DNA of 64,000 nt from Trueperaceae bacterium (GCA_002707365.1 PAMQ01000013.1:7157-71156), one strand, 5' to 3'; shown: positions 1 to 8,803, counted from the first letter of the stretch. Program-made: numbers and translations. Notes: generated by a model from the letters alone, not told the origin.

Positions 1-11
1 AAGGGTGGATA

Positions 12-1277
12 ATGAAGCCTGAAGAATTACGCTCTTGGCTTTTTGAACGGAAAAATGTTGGGATGAGGCCAGGCTTGACAAGGGTTAGGTCGATGTTGCA
101 GAAATTAGGAAACCCTGAGCGGGAATTTGATTCCATTCTAGTAGCGGGGACTAACGGGAAGGGAAGCGTTACGGCTTCTCTCGATTCATGTTTAATGGCG
201 GGTGGGTACTCTTCAGCTCGTTTTACAAGCCCCCACTTGCAGAGAGTTACAGAACGGTTCGTTATTAATGGCCAGGAAGCGTCATTTGATCACCTGGCTC
301 AGGTTTTGGCTGAGCTGAGGGATGAGGCGGATCGACTTAGAGCAAGTTTTTTTGAAATAACCACGGCTGCTGCCTTCCGGTTGTTCGCAGACGCAAAGGT
401 TGATTTTGGTGTTATAGAAGTCGGACTTGGCGGTCGTCTTGACGCTACCAATGTGGTGGAACCGGTACTAAGCGTTATTACAGAGATTGGTCTTGATCAC
501 ACAGGAACGCTAGGTGAGACCTTAGCCGAGATTGCAAAGGAGAAAGCAGGGATACTCCGATCTGGCGTACCAGCCGTTACTTCAGCTCGAGGACAGGCGT
601 TACGTGAAATAAAATGTTCTGCAGCCCGGCTTGGTACCCCTCTGTTAACTCTAGACGAAGCTTCTATCAGCCATCAGAACCTTGGTTGGTCAGGATTGAA
701 AATAGGCATAGAGGGATGGGGTAAGACAATTTCAGTACAGTCCCCCGCGGTTGGAACGCATCAGGTTAGGAATCAGGCTTTGGCTATAGCCGCAGGTTGG
801 GCGATTAATTTGCCTAACGAATCTCTCAAGCGGGGGATAAAGAACTCTGTTTGGCAGGGGAGGCTGGAGAGGTTTTTGTATCGAGGTCGTGAAGTCGTTC
901 TTGATGGGGCTCATAATCCGGCTGCAGCTAGAATCGTTAGTCGGGAGCTAACAAAACTACTTCCCGCGGGTTATACGCTCTTACTTGGCATCACTAAAGG
1001 TAAGGATGCTTTAGGGGTACTAAAGCCTCTCTGTAAAAATGCCAACCATCTGGTTTTAACCGAGGCAGTTAGTGGCCCCAAAGGTATGCCAGTATCGGAG
1101 CTTAAAGCTCTGTGTCCAGAATCTGATTCCGTGATAGATCCTGTGCAAGCTTTAGGAGCAGCCATAGAACAGACTCCTACGGGGGGTGCATTAGTGATAG
1201 CGGGAAGCCTTTATCTTGTTGGAGTCCTGCGGGAAATAGTTATGACAGATACCGTTAAATCAAAAAATAGGGTTTAA
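12..1277 (+). CDS. folC: Folylpolyglutamate synthase / dihydrofolate synthase
   Basis: Mur-ligase family enzyme that adds glutamate to (dihydro)folate with ATP in the cytoplasm. The 421-residue protein has the P-loop AGTNGKGS at about residues 45-52, the folate-loop segment TSPHLQRVTERF just after it, the conserved GLGGRLDATN block around residue 140, and the C-terminal DGAHNPAA motif of the ligase domain. Length fits the family. The ATG at 12 is the first in frame, but the window edge lies only 11 bases upstream, so upstream context cannot be judged. The gene converges on plsY: the two stop codons are only 2 bases apart, with no hairpin between them. Whether it is bifunctional (dihydrofolate as well as folylpolyglutamate synthase) cannot be told from sequence. 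Confidence 0.95.
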   Translation: MKPEELRSWLFERKNVGMRPGLTRVRSMLQKLGNPEREFDSILVAGTNGKGSVTASLDSCLMAGGYSSARFTSPHLQRVTERFVINGQEASFDHLAQVLAELRDEADRLRASFFEITTAAAFRLFADAKVDFGVIEVGLGGRLDATNVVEPVLSVITEIGLDHTGTLGETLAEIAKEKAGILRSGVPAVTSARGQALREIKCSAARLGTPLLTLDEASISHQNLGWSGLKIGIEGWGKTISVQSPAVGTHQVRNQALAIAAGWAINLPNESLKRGIKNSVWQGRLERFLYRGREVVLDGAHNPAAARIVSRELTKLLPAGYTLLLGITKGKDALGVLKPLCKNANHLVLTEAVSGPKGMPVSELKALCPESDSVIDPVQALGAAIEQTPTGGALVIAGSLYLVGVLREIVMTDTVKSKNRV

Positions 1278-1279
1278 AT

Positions 1280-1897
1280 CTAAAAAAGTGTAGGTTCGTG
1301 TGTCTGGAGCGAGGGTATGTGTTTAATGAGCCCAATTATCCCTAATAGAAGCACACCACAGAAAATGGTAATGGCCACCCTTGAAGTTTCGCCAGCGTAA
1401 ATTAGTACCAATAACACTATGAGTGGATAGATACCGATAGTTATCGTCGAGGCGAGATTAACGCGGCGAAGCACCAGGATTATGGTAATCAAGGTAATTA
1501 AGCCAAATAGGGCAGGAATAGGGTAAAGAGGCAACCCAACTCCTAAAGTTGTAGACAACCCCTTACCGCCTTTTAAGCCAATATAAGGTGACCATCCGTG
1601 ACCGACTACAGCCGTGGCCCCAGCGACTAGCGGAATGGCTAATAACCACAAATCAGTTGCTCCGTTTAAGGAAGCTAGCTTCATCCCGAGAAAAGTAGCC
1701 AGTGAACCTTTTCCGATGTCTGCTAGCAGTACTAATACGCCTTTAACCACCCCAACGTTACGAACGGTGTTCATGGCACCCATATTTCCGGATCCAATCG
1801 TAAAAATGGACTTACCATTTAACCTTGCTAAGAGAGCGGCGCTTGGAAATCCCCCTATCAGGTAACCAAAAAGTGCCGAGACTAGTAACGCGAACAC
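1280..1897 (-). CDS. plsY: Acyl-phosphate:glycerol-3-phosphate acyltransferase PlsY
   Basis: Integral membrane enzyme that transfers an acyl group from acyl-phosphate to glycerol-3-phosphate, the first step of phospholipid synthesis. The three family motifs are present: GSGNMGAMN, then GHGWSPYIGLKGGKG (glycine-rich, acyl-phosphate binding), then a C-terminal HIPSL...HEP. Several membrane helices lie between them. I chose the GTG at 1897 because it sits one base after the recO stop and gives the usual dozen or so residues before the GYLIGGFP segment. An in-frame ATG at 1960 would add 21 residues and overlap recO by 62 bases, and no Shine-Dalgarno precedes it. It is the last gene of the dnaX-to-plsY minus-strand run and is probably translationally coupled to recO. 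Confidence 0.93.
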   Translation of the reverse strand: MFALLVSALFGYLIGGFPSAALLARLNGKSIFTIGSGNMGAMNTVRNVGVVKGVLVLLADIGKGSLATFLGMKLASLNGATDLWLLAIPLVAGATAVVGHGWSPYIGLKGGKGLSTTLGVGLPLYPIPALFGLITLITIILVLRRVNLASTITIGIYPLIVLLVLIYAGETSRVAITIFCGVLLLGIIGLIKHIPSLQTHEPTLF

Positions 1898-1898
1898 T

Positions 1899-2633
1899 TT
1901 ACTGGCTCGTCTCGCTAAAAGTAGGGCGATTACTATCAAAAGAGTGGAGGTGTTCAACATGGAAGGAGCAATATTGACGAAATAGCATTTCGTGCTCTTT
2001 CCGCTTAGCGAAGGGACGTTGGAGGCTAGAGCGAATCGTACCGACTAAAATTTCTCTTAGGTCGTCTCCTACTATTGTAGGAATTGGGAGGCCAATTTGG
2101 CACTTTTCACAGGTGATTCCCCCACCAGAAATATCGAAGAAATGAAGAGGAGGCGCCGTATTGCATCGGGAGCATCTCTGCACTCTCGGTGCTATTCCAG
2201 CTGCCTGTAGAAGTCGCCATGAGAAGATTAGTCCAATTTTAGCTGGATCTTCTGACTGGTTGAGTCCACGGAGGCCGCCAGCCAAGTAGTAATAAATCCG
2301 TTCCCCGATTTGGATATCTACGGTTAGGGCATCTGCCAGTTCCGCGAGCTGGTGCGCATGAGGATAAATTTCTGGACGGCTTAGGTTAGGTAGAGCACCG
2401 TTGAGCTGAACTTGCGTTAAGATCGCAAGGTCATCTTCCCGCCGGCGATAACTCTGGACAATTACATCGTGGAATAGACTTAGCCGACCTAAGTTCCCAC
2501 CAGGTAGCTTACCTTTCCGAGCAATACCTCGCCATTTTAGGTTCGTGCTCAGAATGGTCGCAATTACATCCCCACTTGGTAAGGGCTTTCTCCTTATAAC
2601 TATTCCTCCCGAGGTGGTATAGCGTTGTGCCAT
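1899..2633 (-). CDS. recO: DNA repair protein RecO
   Basis: Recombination mediator that helps RecR load RecA on SSB-coated gaps. The 244-residue protein has the N-terminal OB-fold region (start MAQRYTTSGGIVIRR), a helical middle, and a zinc-finger-like pair of CxxC motifs at about residues 158-185 (CSRC ... CEKC), as in many RecO proteins of Gram-positives and Deinococcota. Its partner recR lies in the same minus-strand run about 3.3 kb upstream, separated by topA and the cupin gene. The ATG at 2633 is a good start, giving the usual N-terminus. RecFOR is the main recombination mediator route in Deinococcus because RecBC is absent there, so finding recR and recO in one run is consistent with the taxon (inference). 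Confidence 0.92.
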   Translation of the reverse strand: MAQRYTTSGGIVIRRKPLPSGDVIATILSTNLKWRGIARKGKLPGGNLGRLSLFHDVIVQSYRRREDDLAILTQVQLNGALPNLSRPEIYPHAHQLAELADALTVDIQIGERIYYYLAGGLRGLNQSEDPAKIGLIFSWRLLQAAGIAPRVQRCSRCNTAPPLHFFDISGGGITCEKCQIGLPIPTIVGDDLREILVGTIRSSLQRPFAKRKEHEMLFRQYCSFHVEHLHSFDSNRPTFSETSQ

Positions 2634-2676
2634 GGTAGATTATTTCATCCGTTCGTATTGAGAAGTTTGTGTTTGG

Positions 2677-2964
2677 TTAGGGGTCGTCTGCTCGTAACAA
2701 TACAACGGGTGAAATGGGTTCTAAATGGGTAGGCTCGCCTTTCCCAATCCGAAGAAAATCTCCTGTCTTTAAAATACGAAAATCACCGTGGGGTAGGTCG
2801 ATTATGACCTCTCCTTCAATCACTAAAAACCACTGTGGGGTTTGTGGTGTAAAACGTCCCCTTTCACTCACTCGTTGGACCGACAATGTAGTTCCCGGTA
2901 CCTTTACAGGGAGACCGTCACCTGCACTTGCTAACCCTGAAAGATTCAAGGTATGGCCTATCAT
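2677..2964 (-). CDS. Small cupin-domain protein
   Basis: A 95-residue single-domain protein with a cupin fold pattern: the stretch around WFLVIEGEVIIDLPHGDFRIL and the later GDFLRIGKGEPTHLEP look like the two conserved cupin motifs. Histidines are present (H in PHGDF and H in PTHLEP), but the full metal-binding HxH...H set is not obvious. It starts 3 bases after the topA stop codon, so it is probably translated with topA. The substrate is unknown. It could be a small metal-binding or sugar-binding sensor. Confidence is good for the fold and low for any function. Confidence 0.8.
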   Translation of the reverse strand: MIGHTLNLSGLASAGDGLPVKVPGTTLSVQRVSERGRFTPQTPQWFLVIEGEVIIDLPHGDFRILKTGDFLRIGKGEPTHLEPISPVVLLRADDP

Positions 2965-2967
2965 AAG

Positions 2968-5832
2968 TTAAGGACGTTTCTCAGATTGGGCCCTAGCCTT
3001 ACCGTGAGCCATACGGAGCTTGAACATTCCGCGTTTGTGCATCGCGGCAACCTCTTCCTCGGTAAGTCTGGTGGCAGTGGCTACTGCCTTTAAGTCGATA
3101 GCGGCAGAGCCGTTTAAACCCTCGATTCGTGTTACTACATCGGCTACGTTTTTGTCTAGTTCAGCTAAATGCTGCGAAAGATCATCCCAAGTGGCTTTAG
3201 GCCGAGAGCTTTTGGGCTTACTGGCTTTAGGACGTTTCTTTTTGGCAGCGGCCCGACTACCCCTGGGTGTAGGTTTTTTTGCTTCCTTTTCAGCTAGCAG
3301 GGTAAGTCCCTGTTCAAATGTTACGGTTTCAGGAGTTATCCCTTTGGGCAAGGTGGCGTTTGTGGACGCATGTTTAACATAAGGCCCGTAACGTCCATCC
3401 AATACTTGCACGGGTTCTCCAGAATCCGGGTGGTCCCCAAGTATTCGGAGCGGTTTATTCCGGTTTTCTTTTTTGGTTATTAGTGCTATCGCACGATCCA
3501 GTGATGTCTCGAATAGATTGTCGCCCTTCGGTAGCGAGGCGTATACCTTTCCATGGCGTACGAATGGCCCGTAGCGACCTATACCAATTTCAATAGGGAC
3601 TCCCGATTTAGGATGTAGACCAATATCTTTTGGCAAGTTAATGAGTTCAACGGCCAAAGATTCCGTGACATCCTGTCGGCTTAACCCAGGAGGTAGGGAT
3701 ACGCGCTTCGGTTTTTTCTTTGTATCCTTTTCGCCTAGTTCTAGGTAGGGTCCATATGGTCCGGAACGAAGGGTTATAGGAAGGCCTGTGTTAGGGTCTT
3801 CGCCAATAGCCTCATCGCCATCTTGGCCGTTACGTAGAAGTTTTTCTATACTTTCCTGGGTTAGGTCAGCGGGCGATAAATCATTTGGCAGAGAAGCGGT
3901 AACAATTTCGTTATTTATGCTACCTTCTACATAAGGACCATAACGACCAACTCGGACCCGATAGGGTCCCCATTTTTCAGCTTGGATAGTTGAGATAGAA
4001 CGTGCGTCAATTGTTGTAAGACCCTCCTCAACACGAGCTTCTATACCATCTTCACCCAGGAAAAATGACTTTAGATAAGGAGTGGAATTAAGTTTGCCAG
4101 ATGCAATATCGTCGAGAGCTGATTCCATTGTAGCCGTGAATTCTGTATCAACAAGATGAGAGAATTGATCTTCAAGGAGACTGTTGGTTGCGAAGGCCGT
4201 AAAAGTTGGCACCAGCTGACTTCCAGACTTCCTTGCATATCCACGTTGCATGACGGTTTCAATTATGCTGGCATAGGTGCTCGGTCGCCCAATCCCTTCC
4301 AACTCAAGAAGCTTTACAAGAGAGGCCTCAGTATATCGAGCGGGTGGTTTTGTTTCGTGTCCGATAACCCCAACACCATTACAAGCCAATTCATCCCCAG
4401 CAAATAATTCTGGTAAGGGTTGTTCTCTGTCCTCTAGAACGGCTTCGGGATCGTCTGAACCTTCAACGTAGGCCCGGAAGAAGCCTGGGAAAAGGGTAGT
4501 TCGGCCAGTTGCGCGGAAGAGGGCGACTTCGCCATCTCCTAACACTTCTATTCTCGCAGTGACAAACTTTAAACGAGCGTCAGTCATCTGTGTGGCTACG
4601 GTACGCTTCCAAATAAGATCGTATAAAGCTCCTTCTGAACCGGATAGTCCGAGACTGTCCTTTGTTTTCATTGCATTTCCGGCTGGCCTGATAGCCTCAT
4701 GAGCTTCCTGGGCGTTCCTAGATTTGTTGGCGAATTGCCTTGGCGAAGGACTTAAGAATTCGTCGCCGTAAAGGTCCTTCACTGCTGTACGGGCCGATTC
4801 TAGGGCCTCTTGCGAGAGTAAGGTTGAATCAGTCCGCATATAGGTAATGAGGCCTTTCTCGTACAGTCCCTGGGCGACGCGCATAGTGTTTCGAGCAGAA
4901 AGGTTCAGTTTTCTGCTGGCTTCCTGTTGGAGGGTAGAAGTGATGAACGGCGGAGATGGGGATCTAGAAGAGATCCTTTCGTCTATTTCCTTTACGGACC
5001 AACGGTTCCGAGAGGCTGCTTCGGCTATAGTGGATGCTTTTTGTTCTTTTAGTAATAGAACGTCATTTCCAGCTTTGAGATGAGATTTCAATAGACCAGT
5101 ATCTGGATCGAAGTCGCGTCCAGTTACGAGCCGGGTGTCTCCCAAGTGTGTAAGGGTTGCCTCAAAGGTAGTCTGGGCCTTTCCGAGGTTCGCTTTTAGA
5201 TTCCAATATGCAGCAGGAACAAACTTCAATCGTTCTTTTTCACGGAGCACCATTAAACGAACAGCGACACTTTGGACTCGTCCTGCGCTTAGGCGGGGAG
5301 CGATCTTTTTCCAAAGAAGCGGAGAAATAGTGTAGCCAACAAGCCGGTCAAGAACTCTCCGAGTTTCTTGCGCCTCAACTAGGTCTTGGTTAATGGCACG
5401 AGTGTTTTCTAAAGCTTGAAGTATTGCTTTCTCGGTTATTTCGTGGAAGACCATTCTGCGTACCGGAATTTTTGGCTTTAATAGCTCTAGAAGATGCCAA
5501 CCAATAGATTCGCCTTCTCGATCCTCATCCGTAGCTATATAAAGCTCATCGGCTTTTTTGAGGGCAGCCTTGAGATTCGTTACTACTGATTTTTTCCCGT
5601 TGCTCACAACATATATGGGCTGGAAATTGTTTCCTATATTTACGCCCAATCGCGACCATGTTTCTTTTTTGACCGCGGTTGGAATTTCTGCGGCGGAGGC
5701 TGGTAGGTCACGCACGTGACCCATGCTGGCTTCGACTTCGAAATTTTCCGGGAGGAAACGACTAATCGTTCTAGCCTTAGTTGGGGATTCGACTATCACA
5801 AGACTTCTGGTTTTAAGTTTGCCCATAATCAT
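2968..5832 (-). CDS. topA: DNA topoisomerase I (type IA)
   Basis: Relaxes negatively supercoiled DNA through a transient 5'-phosphotyrosine link. The 954-residue protein has the N-terminal Toprim domain (VIVESPTKA at about 12-20, acidic TDEDREGE at 101-108), and the active-site YMRTDS motif with the tyrosine near residue 331. The C-terminal third carries four copies of a topoisomerase C-terminal repeat, each marked by a G-x-YGPYV/F-type core, followed by a Lys/Ala/Pro-rich linker and a short helical end domain. None of the CxxC zinc ribbons found in E. coli TopA is present. The ATG at 5832 has a good Shine-Dalgarno (AGAAGG, 5 bases upstream); a second ATG lies 6 bases inside. Confidence 0.97.
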   Translation of the reverse strand: MIMGKLKTRSLVIVESPTKARTISRFLPENFEVEASMGHVRDLPASAAEIPTAVKKETWSRLGVNIGNNFQPIYVVSNGKKSVVTNLKAALKKADELYIATDEDREGESIGWHLLELLKPKIPVRRMVFHEITEKAILQALENTRAINQDLVEAQETRRVLDRLVGYTISPLLWKKIAPRLSAGRVQSVAVRLMVLREKERLKFVPAAYWNLKANLGKAQTTFEATLTHLGDTRLVTGRDFDPDTGLLKSHLKAGNDVLLLKEQKASTIAEAASRNRWSVKEIDERISSRSPSPPFITSTLQQEASRKLNLSARNTMRVAQGLYEKGLITYMRTDSTLLSQEALESARTAVKDLYGDEFLSPSPRQFANKSRNAQEAHEAIRPAGNAMKTKDSLGLSGSEGALYDLIWKRTVATQMTDARLKFVTARIEVLGDGEVALFRATGRTTLFPGFFRAYVEGSDDPEAVLEDREQPLPELFAGDELACNGVGVIGHETKPPARYTEASLVKLLELEGIGRPSTYASIIETVMQRGYARKSGSQLVPTFTAFATNSLLEDQFSHLVDTEFTATMESALDDIASGKLNSTPYLKSFFLGEDGIEARVEEGLTTIDARSISTIQAEKWGPYRVRVGRYGPYVEGSINNEIVTASLPNDLSPADLTQESIEKLLRNGQDGDEAIGEDPNTGLPITLRSGPYGPYLELGEKDTKKKPKRVSLPPGLSRQDVTESLAVELINLPKDIGLHPKSGVPIEIGIGRYGPFVRHGKVYASLPKGDNLFETSLDRAIALITKKENRNKPLRILGDHPDSGEPVQVLDGRYGPYVKHASTNATLPKGITPETVTFEQGLTLLAEKEAKKPTPRGSRAAAKKKRPKASKPKSSRPKATWDDLSQHLAELDKNVADVVTRIEGLNGSAAIDLKAVATATRLTEEEVAAMHKRGMFKLRMAHGKARAQSEKRP

Positions 5833-5929
5833 CGATCCCTTCTGAGAGTATCATCGCCAAAATATTATGCGGCGTTTTCGTTATTGTCAACTATTGTGCT
5901 ACACGAATAACAAAAAAGCTATTGGAAAA

Positions 5930-6526
5930 TTATAGCGGACTCCTGTGGGTAATGGCTCTTCCAAGGGTAACTTCATCTGCGTATTCGAGGTCACCACCGA
6001 CCGGTAAGCCATAAGCTATTCGGGAGAGAGATACTCCTTTAGCTGAAAAGAGCTTTCCCAGGTACATTGCGGTTGCTTCCCCTTCCACTGTGGTTGAAGT
6101 GGCCAATATGACTTCGGAAACCTCGGTAAGCCGTTCGTCCAATTCTCGAATAGTTAGTTGATCCGGGCCTACACCATTCATGGGGCTTAAAGCACCATGG
6201 AGTACATGATATATCCCACTGTATTCTCCACTTCGTTCAATAGCTAGTAGGTCAGCAGGTTGTTCAACTACGCAAAGCGTCGCACGGTCACGACTTGGTT
6301 CATTGCAAACTGTGCAAATAGTTTCTTCGGTCGATTTGACATTGAAACAAGCAGGGCATTTGCTTAGGCCGGAGGCAGCGTCTTCAATGGATTGTGCTAA
6401 CCGCAAAACTTCTTCTTCTTCCTTGTTGAAAATATGGAAGGCCAGTCGTTGGGCGCTTTTTGGGCCTATACCTGGAAGGCGCCCCAGCTCTCTTATCAGG
6501 TTGAGTAAGGCAGGAGGATATTTCAT
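5930..6526 (-). CDS. recR: Recombination protein RecR
   Basis: RecR forms a DNA-clamping ring and works with RecO (and RecF) to load RecA. The 198-residue length is typical. It shows the helix-hairpin-helix LPGIGPKSAQRLAFH near the N-terminus, the C4 zinc motif CPAC...CTVC at about residues 58-75, and a Toprim domain (LCVVEQPADLLAIE) ending in the Walker-B-like region. It follows ybaB with a 12-base gap, giving the classic dnaX-ybaB-recR order. Downstream, 97 bases separate it from topA. Confidence 0.97.
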   Translation of the reverse strand: MKYPPALLNLIRELGRLPGIGPKSAQRLAFHIFNKEEEEVLRLAQSIEDAASGLSKCPACFNVKSTEETICTVCNEPSRDRATLCVVEQPADLLAIERSGEYSGIYHVLHGALSPMNGVGPDQLTIRELDERLTEVSEVILATSTTVEGEATAMYLGKLFSAKGVSLSRIAYGLPVGGDLEYADEVTLGRAITHRSPL

Positions 6527-6538
6527 TAAAGCAGCACT

Positions 6539-6850
6539 TTAAAAAAGGCCTGGCAGTCCACCTAGACCCCCCATAGCTGAGCCCATTTCTTGTTCTTGGA
6601 GCTCCTTAGACTTTCTTTGAGCATCACTTATGGCCGCTACTAACAAATCCTCAAGCAGTTCTAAATCATTGGTATCAACAGCACTAGGATCAATGTTTAT
6701 CCCGGTAATATTTCCGTCCCCTGTAGCCTTGACGATAACTAGTCCACCTCCCGAAGAGCCTTCAGTCGTAAGATTAGAAAGTCGCTTCTGTACTTCAGCT
6801 ACGCGTTCCTGTGCTTTCTGCGCTTCTTTCATAAGTTTTTGGATATTCAT
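6539..6850 (-). CDS. YbaB/EbfC family nucleoid-associated protein
   Basis: Small dimeric DNA-binding protein, 103 residues. It has the family's N-terminal MNIQKLMKEAQKAQERV amphipathic helix, a central G-rich beta region (GGGLVIVKATGDGNITGI), and a C-terminal glycine/methionine-rich tail (MGSAMGGLGGLPG). It lies between dnaX and recR, the conserved neighbourhood of this family in many bacteria. The usual role is to coat or bend DNA and affect local gene expression; a specific role here is not shown. The start ATG at 6850 gives the canonical N-terminus. Confidence 0.95.
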   Translation of the reverse strand: MNIQKLMKEAQKAQERVAEVQKRLSNLTTEGSSGGGLVIVKATGDGNITGINIDPSAVDTNDLELLEDLLVAAISDAQRKSKELQEQEMGSAMGGLGGLPGLF

Positions 6851-6941
6851 AATCGCCTCGAAACATATTCTACATTAGACTCCGGTCAAGTTAAGGCCTA
6901 AGGTTTCTTAGTCATATTTTCAACAAGGCCTTAGTTTAGTC

Positions 6942-7349
6942 TTAATTAGAATTATCTAGATTCGTTGAGTGTTGAGCGGATTCGGGGTCTGATGTTTGTT
7001 TACCCGGTTTCAGCCCAAGAAATTTTCCAGGAAATATTGCCTGAAGATTTTTGACGTATTCCCGCAACCCTTCGGTTAGGGGTAGGCCTCTAGATTCGTC
7101 CAAAGGACCTTTTAGGCGGTGCGCGTTTAGGGGGGGCGATTCAGCGATTTCAGTATCTATAGAATCACGGGAATCTGTTTTGGGCAAGCTATCAAAATGA
7201 TTTTCTTGGAGAGTAGAGTCCTTAACATCGGAATCAGGACAGGCGTCTTCGGGTGCATTTACTAGGTCTACTTGCCTCGGGCTCGTAGATTGTGTCTTGC
7301 CACTTAGTAAAACGGGTGAAGTTTGAGCCCGGTTATTAGCCGGGCTCAA
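6942..7349 (-). CDS. dnaX: C-terminal extension of DnaX (tau tail) in the -1 frame
   Basis: A 135-codon open frame, low in aromatic residues and rich in Ser/Asp/Glu/Pro/Asn, that begins inside the last codons of the dnaX zero frame and lies in the -1 frame relative to it. Its only start codon near the 5' end is a TTG overlapping the dnaX stop (TTGA). That TTG has no Shine-Dalgarno and sits within a strong stem. An in-frame TGA lies only about 18 bases upstream of the slippery run, so the open -1 frame begins right at the shift site. The last third holds a conserved-looking helical piece (LREYVKNLQAIFPGKFLGL), which could be the tau C-terminus that contacts polymerase alpha. Read by frameshift it would extend DnaX to about 620 residues. 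A free-standing small protein is the alternative and seems less likely. Confidence 0.6.
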   Translation of the reverse strand: MSPANNRAQTSPVLLSGKTQSTSPRQVDLVNAPEDACPDSDVKDSTLQENHFDSLPKTDSRDSIDTEIAESPPLNAHRLKGPLDESRGLPLTEGLREYVKNLQAIFPGKFLGLKPGKQTSDPESAQHSTNLDNSN

Positions 7350-7358
7350 ACTTTTTTT
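7319..7358 (-). promoter_or_regulatory. Putative programmed -1 frameshift signal in dnaX
   Basis: On the minus strand the zero frame reads TTA AAA AAA GTT TGA. This contains the slippery heptamer A-AAA-AAA at 7358-7352, followed directly by a perfect 14-bp stem (arms 7340-7353 and 7319-7332) with a 7-base loop. Slippage by -1 continues into the 135-codon frame downstream. The arrangement resembles dnaX of E. coli (A-AAA-AAG plus stem) and the A-run of Thermus dnaX. There is no T-run after the stem in the sense direction, so it is not a sense terminator. The T7 lies on the plus-strand side, where no gene is transcribed. Confidence 0.7.
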
Positions 7359-8803
7359 AAGATCTTTTCAGGCCCTGAGAGAGTGATGGAATATTCAGGT
7401 CCTGCTACTGAATGCACGAGTTGTTCTAATTCCCCAACCCTCTCAGTTATCCGATCATAATGGAAACGATGAGTCTCGGAGTAAAAGAGGGTAATGTTTT
7501 TGCTGGTTACCTCCGCTTTGGCTGGAATTAAAAACGCTTTTAACTGGGCTGCTGCCTCACCCTTTACCTTTTCCCAAATCCTTGCGGGAGAATTCGTGTT
7601 TTCTGTTTGAGAAAGAGGAGGTATGGTCGGGACCGGACTATTGTTAGATAAAGCGTGGTGGACTTCAGCAGCTGGGTCCACTGACTCCGGTAGGTTACTC
7701 TCAGAGGAAGATACTTGGGATAGCCCAGTGGCGGAATCAGTTAAAGGTAGCGGAGTGTTGCCCGTTAAGGCGTTAGCTGCTTTTATGAGGGCAACTTCGC
7801 AGGAGTACATGTCTTCGCTCTGCGTAAAACGGTAGTCCTCGTCGTCTAAAGCGTGAAGTAATCGTAGAAGGTCGTTAGGTGGGGTCGATAAAGAAAAGCC
7901 TTTCTCTCCCCAAGCCGAGTGGATAGCTTCTCTAATTATCTTGCCTAGGTTATGGCAAATGGTACGGGGTGAGTAACCATCACGATAAAGAAGGTCGGCC
8001 GTGACCATGGCTTTTTTGAGGTCGCCGTTAGTTATGTGGCTAGCGAGAGTCTCTAATAAATCGCGAGGTGGTAGGCCAAGTGCTTGTTCGGCAACTTCAA
8101 TAGATATTTGTTTTCCCATCGCCAGCAACCGCTCTAACAAACTCTCAGCATCTCGCATAGCCCCATCGGCAGATCGGGATACGAGGTTAAGAGCCTGTTC
8201 CGAGGCTTGGATACCGGCCTCTGCGCAAAGACGGACAAGCTTAGACGTGATCTCAGGTTCGGACAACCGCCGAAAACGGAAATGTTGACAGCGGGAAACT
8301 ATGGTCGCTGGTAACTTCTCTGGCTCTGTTGTCGCGAGTATGAACATTAGTCCAGGAGGAGGTTCTTCTAAAGTCTTCAGGAGAGCATTAGCAGCGGCCT
8401 TGCTAAGCATATGGGCTTCATCTAAAATCCATACTCTCGTGTGACCTAAAAGGGGAGTGAGGCCAATTTTTTCACGCAAATCACGTACGTCTTCTACGGA
8501 GTTATTGCTAGCTGCATCAAGCTCAGTTACATCCGGGTGGTTACCTGACTGAACTGAGAGGCAGCCGTCGCAGGTTCCACAAGGACCCTTTGTTTTGATT
8601 GAAGTCCCACAATTTGCTGCCATTGCGAGTAGTCTAGCTGTGGTAGTTTTGCCGACACCTCGTGGTCCGGAGAAAAGATAAGCGTGGCCAAGTCGACCCT
8701 TTTCAGTTGCGGCAGCCAAAACATCCCTGACATGATCTTGGCCAATCAATTGATTAAAGTTGGCAGGTCTCGCGTGTTGGTAGATGGCTACCATTGAGGC
8801 CAT
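7346..8803 (-). CDS. dnaX: DNA polymerase III subunit gamma/tau (zero-frame product)
   Basis: AAA+ clamp-loader subunit that opens the sliding clamp for loading. Numbered from the ATG at 8803: Walker A GPRGVGKT at 46-53, zinc-module cysteines at about 65, 75, 78 and 81, Walker B WILDEAH at 125-131, and the SRC sensor at 170-172. Domain III follows, then a Ser/Pro/Thr-rich linker and a short final domain. The zero frame ends at 485 residues, right after the slippery site, and would be a gamma-like protein. The ATG at 8803 is preceded by GGTGG. A TTG at 8818 and an ATG at 8794 are alternatives. It is the first gene of the minus-strand run and is divergent from the patatin gene. Confidence 0.96.
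   Translation of the reverse strand: MASMVAIYQHARPANFNQLIGQDHVRDVLAAATEKGRLGHAYLFSGPRGVGKTTTARLLAMAANCGTSIKTKGPCGTCDGCLSVQSGNHPDVTELDAASNNSVEDVRDLREKIGLTPLLGHTRVWILDEAHMLSKAAANALLKTLEEPPPGLMFILATTEPEKLPATIVSRCQHFRFRRLSEPEITSKLVRLCAEAGIQASEQALNLVSRSADGAMRDAESLLERLLAMGKQISIEVAEQALGLPPRDLLETLASHITNGDLKKAMVTADLLYRDGYSPRTICHNLGKIIREAIHSAWGEKGFSLSTPPNDLLRLLHALDDEDYRFTQSEDMYSCEVALIKAANALTGNTPLPLTDSATGLSQVSSSESNLPESVDPAAEVHHALSNNSPVPTIPPLSQTENTNSPARIWEKVKGEAAAQLKAFLIPAKAEVTSKNITLFYSETHRFHYDRITERVGELEQLVHSVAGPEYSITLSGPEKILKKV

Noticed and set aside
7319-7358. Intrinsic terminator for plus-strand transcription
   Set aside because: The stem plus T7 does look like one on the plus strand, but no plus-strand gene is upstream here; the frameshift reading explains both the A-run and the downstream frame better.
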